This document shows positions 4,095-5,696 of a stretch of 5,696 bases of DNA, in pieces. Under the pieces are notes generated by a model, which was given only the letters and a program-made list of their open reading frames with translations, did not search any database and was not told the DNA's origin. The position numbers and the translations under genes were made by a program. This stretch comes from Bacillota bacterium (GTDB lineage: Bacteria; Bacillota; Clostridia; Oscillospirales; Acutalibacteraceae). The first letter of the stretch is position 1. Every line of letters starts with the position of its first letter. The stretch lies in assembly GCA_023391275.1 (NCBI GenBank), contig JAEWBE010000113.1, positions 1 to 5,696 of the forward strand, written 5' to 3'.

Positions 4095-5696
4095 ATCAGG
4101 GTTTATTTTCTGGGCGGCTTGAATGAAATCGGGAAAAACTTAACCCTTTTTGAATGTCAGGACGATATGATAATCGTTGATTGCGGTATGGCGTTTCCAA
4201 CTGACGATATGCTCGGTGTTGATCTGGTGCTGCCGGATTTCACTTTTATCGAGCGCAATATTGATAAAATCCGCGGAGTGTTTTTGACTCACGGCCATGA
4301 GGATCATATCGGAGCAATCCCATATCTTTTAAAGAAGGTCAATCTGCCGCTTTACGGCACAGCCCTGACTCTGGGGCTTGTCGGGGGTAAATTAAAAGAG
4401 CACGGCCTTTTAAATAAAGCAAAAATGAATGTGGTTAATCCCGGGGGGCATGTAAAGCTGGGCTGCCTGGATGTGGAGTTTATTCATGTAAACCATTCCA
4501 TTCCGGATGCTGTCAGCTTTGCGATTCACTCACCCGCCGGTACGGTAATTCACACAGGAGATTTTAAAATCGACTGTACTCCGTCACAGGGGGAAATGAT
4601 AGACCTTGGCCGTTTCGGGCAGCTTGGGCAGGAGGGCGTGCTGGCCCTGCTTGCCGATTCCACCAATGCGGAGCGCCCCGGCTACACGATGACGGAAAGC
4701 AAGGTAAGCGATTCTTTTGAGCGCTTATTTCAGCGGGCGGAAAACAGCAGAATCATTATCGCTACTTTTTCTTCCAATATCAGCCGTGTACAGCAAATTA
4801 TCAACTGCGCGGTGAAATACGGGCGGAAGGTTGCTCTTTCCGGCCGCAGCATGCTCAATGTAATGAGCATTGGCGTGGAACTGGGCTACCTGAATGTGCC
4901 GGAGGGCGTGTTGGTTGACCTGGACGTCATTAACCGCTATCCGAAGGATAAAATCGTGCTGGTTACTACGGGCAGTCAGGGCGAGCCCATGAGCGCTTTG
5001 ACCCGCATGGCTTTTGCGGACCACCGCAAGGTGGAGGTGGGCCCCGGCGACTGTATTATTATTTCCGCAAGGCCGATTCCCGGCAATGAAAAGTCTGTCG
5101 GAACGGTGATTAACGAACTGATGAAGCGCGGCTGCGAGGTCGTGTACGAATCCATGTACGAAGTGCATGTTTCCGGCCATGCCTGTCAGGAAGAACTCAA
5201 GCTGATGCAGGGTATCACAAGGCCCAAGTACTTCATTCCGGTTCACGGCGAGCAGAAAATGCTGCGCAAACACGCCGGCCTTGCTTATGCCATGGGCAAG
5301 GATGCTTCCAATGTGTATATCGGTGATATCGGCGATGTACTGGAACTCAATCAGGATTATATGAAAAAGCTTACCTCCGTTCCGGCCGGCAGGGTGCTGG
5401 TGGACGGATTCGGCGTTGGCGATGTCGGCAGTATCGTCCTTCGTGACAGAAAGCATCTTTCCGAAGACGGCCTGATTGTCGTGGTATGCACGATCAGTTC
5501 CGAAGACGGCCATGTCGTTTCCGGCCCGGATGTCGTATCCCGCGGGTTCGTTTACGTTCGTGAATCGGAACCGCTGATTGTTGAAGCGAAGGGACTGGTC
5601 AATTCCGTACTGGATTCCTGCGCTGAAAATAAAGTTCACGATTGGGGTACACTGAAAACCCGTATTAAGGATGAACTTTCCCGCATGCTCTATGAC
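3693..5696 (+). CDS. rnj: Ribonuclease J (J1-like) with long N-terminal extension; 3' end outside window
   Basis: RNase J is a cytoplasmic 5'-to-3' exonuclease and endonuclease that degrades mRNA and matures rRNA in Gram-positive bacteria. The frame runs from the GTG at 3693 (GGAGG SD at 3681-3685, 7-nt spacer) to the last base: 668 codons with no stop. A later ATG at 3729 has a poorer SD. The family core starts near residue 135 (IRVYFLGGLNEIGKN). The metallo-beta-lactamase metal ligands are complete: H200-G-H202-E-D204-H205, H268 (HVNHSIPD) and D290 (HTGDFK). The beta-CASP part shows SSNISRVQQI (360-369), TTGSQGEPMSAL (425-436), HVSGHA (492-497) and IPVHGE with H518. The intact active site points to J1 rather than a degenerate J2. 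Residues 1-134 are an added Q/K/R/P-rich segment. Compared with about 555 residues for a typical RNase J, only about 15 residues are missing at the end. Confidence 0.96.
   Translation, partial: MTETNQNKPAERMDAGEPQIGTANEARSTLYQKVTPPKRQAQRTEPAVRRKAQKPADQVIGGEPVQLERQPQQAQQPKRQPSKRAQRPAQPKQPRQNQAAQALVPQVQAAVQPKKQPGQRQSGKRGQQGQPKPSIRVYFLGGLNEIGKNLTLFECQDDMIIVDCGMAFPTDDMLGVDLVLPDFTFIERNIDKIRGVFLTHGHEDHIGAIPYLLKKVNLPLYGTALTLGLVGGKLKEHGLLNKAKMNVVNPGGHVKLGCLDVEFIHVNHSIPDAVSFAIHSPAGTVIHTGDFKIDCTPSQGEMIDLGRFGQLGQEGVLALLADSTNAERPGYTMTESKVSDSFERLFQRAENSRIIIATFSSNISRVQQIINCAVKYGRKVALSGRSMLNVMSIGVELGYLNVPEGVLVDLDVINRYPKDKIVLVTTGSQGEPMSALTRMAFADHRKVEVGPGDCIIISARPIPGNEKSVGTVINELMKRGCEVVYESMYEVHVSGHACQEELKLMQGITRPKYFIPVHGEQKMLRKHAGLAYAMGKDASNVYIGDIGDVLELNQDYMKKLTSVPAGRVLVDGFGVGDVGSIVLRDRKHLSEDGLIVVVCTISSEDGHVVSGPDVVSRGFVYVRESEPLIVEAKGLVNSVLDSCAENKVHDWGTLKTRIKDELSRMLYD

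Noticed and set aside
4725..5639. A 304-codon open frame on the minus strand inside the RNase J gene
   Set aside because: It is entirely antisense to the strongly conserved RNase J catalytic region. It has no family resemblance, and its His/Asn-rich composition is what antisense reading of this gene would give.

Overview
The window looks like chromosomal DNA of a low-to-mid GC Gram-positive anaerobe, most likely a clostridium of the Oscillospirales/Ruminococcaceae type. The clues are strong GGAGG-type ribosome binding sites, consensus-like vegetative promoters, a minimal NifS-NifU iron-sulfur cluster pair without chaperones or ferredoxin, and an RNase J gene. The assignment rests on gene content and protein style, not on a database search. 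No mobile element, CRISPR array, tRNA or rRNA is visible.

Layout. Positions 2-298 (+) hold the C-terminal part of a GNAT acetyltransferase whose start lies outside the window. After a short AT-rich gap with a near-perfect promoter (344-372) comes a 209-residue phosphoribosyltransferase-like protein (435-1064, +). A strong bidirectional hairpin terminator (1072-1111) separates it from the converging minus-strand genes. These are nifU (1119-1553), nifS (1582-2769) and rnhA (2869-3306), in transcription order rnhA, nifS, nifU. nifS-nifU has its own promoter (2827-2855), and rnhA has another (3341-3369). The 386-bp divergent gap after rnhA carries a near-consensus plus-strand promoter (3439-3467) and a leader of about 220 nt with four inverted repeats. 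The leader ends at the GTG start of an RNase J gene (3693 to the window end), which lacks only about its last 15 codons.

How the genes fit together. NifS removes sulfur from cysteine and NifU holds the growing Fe-S cluster, so these two form one functional unit. RNase HI removes RNA from RNA-DNA hybrids and RNase J degrades and processes RNA. They are divergent neighbours but act independently. The phosphoribosyltransferase-like protein and the acetyltransferase have no evident link to the rest.

The points most worth a second look are three. The RNase J gene has a long, hairpin-rich leader. The enzyme has an added Gln/Lys/Arg/Pro-rich N-terminal region of about 125-134 residues. The phosphoribosyltransferase-like protein lacks the acidic pair normally present in its PRPP-binding loop. 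No wholly new multi-gene system is evident; most of the window is housekeeping.
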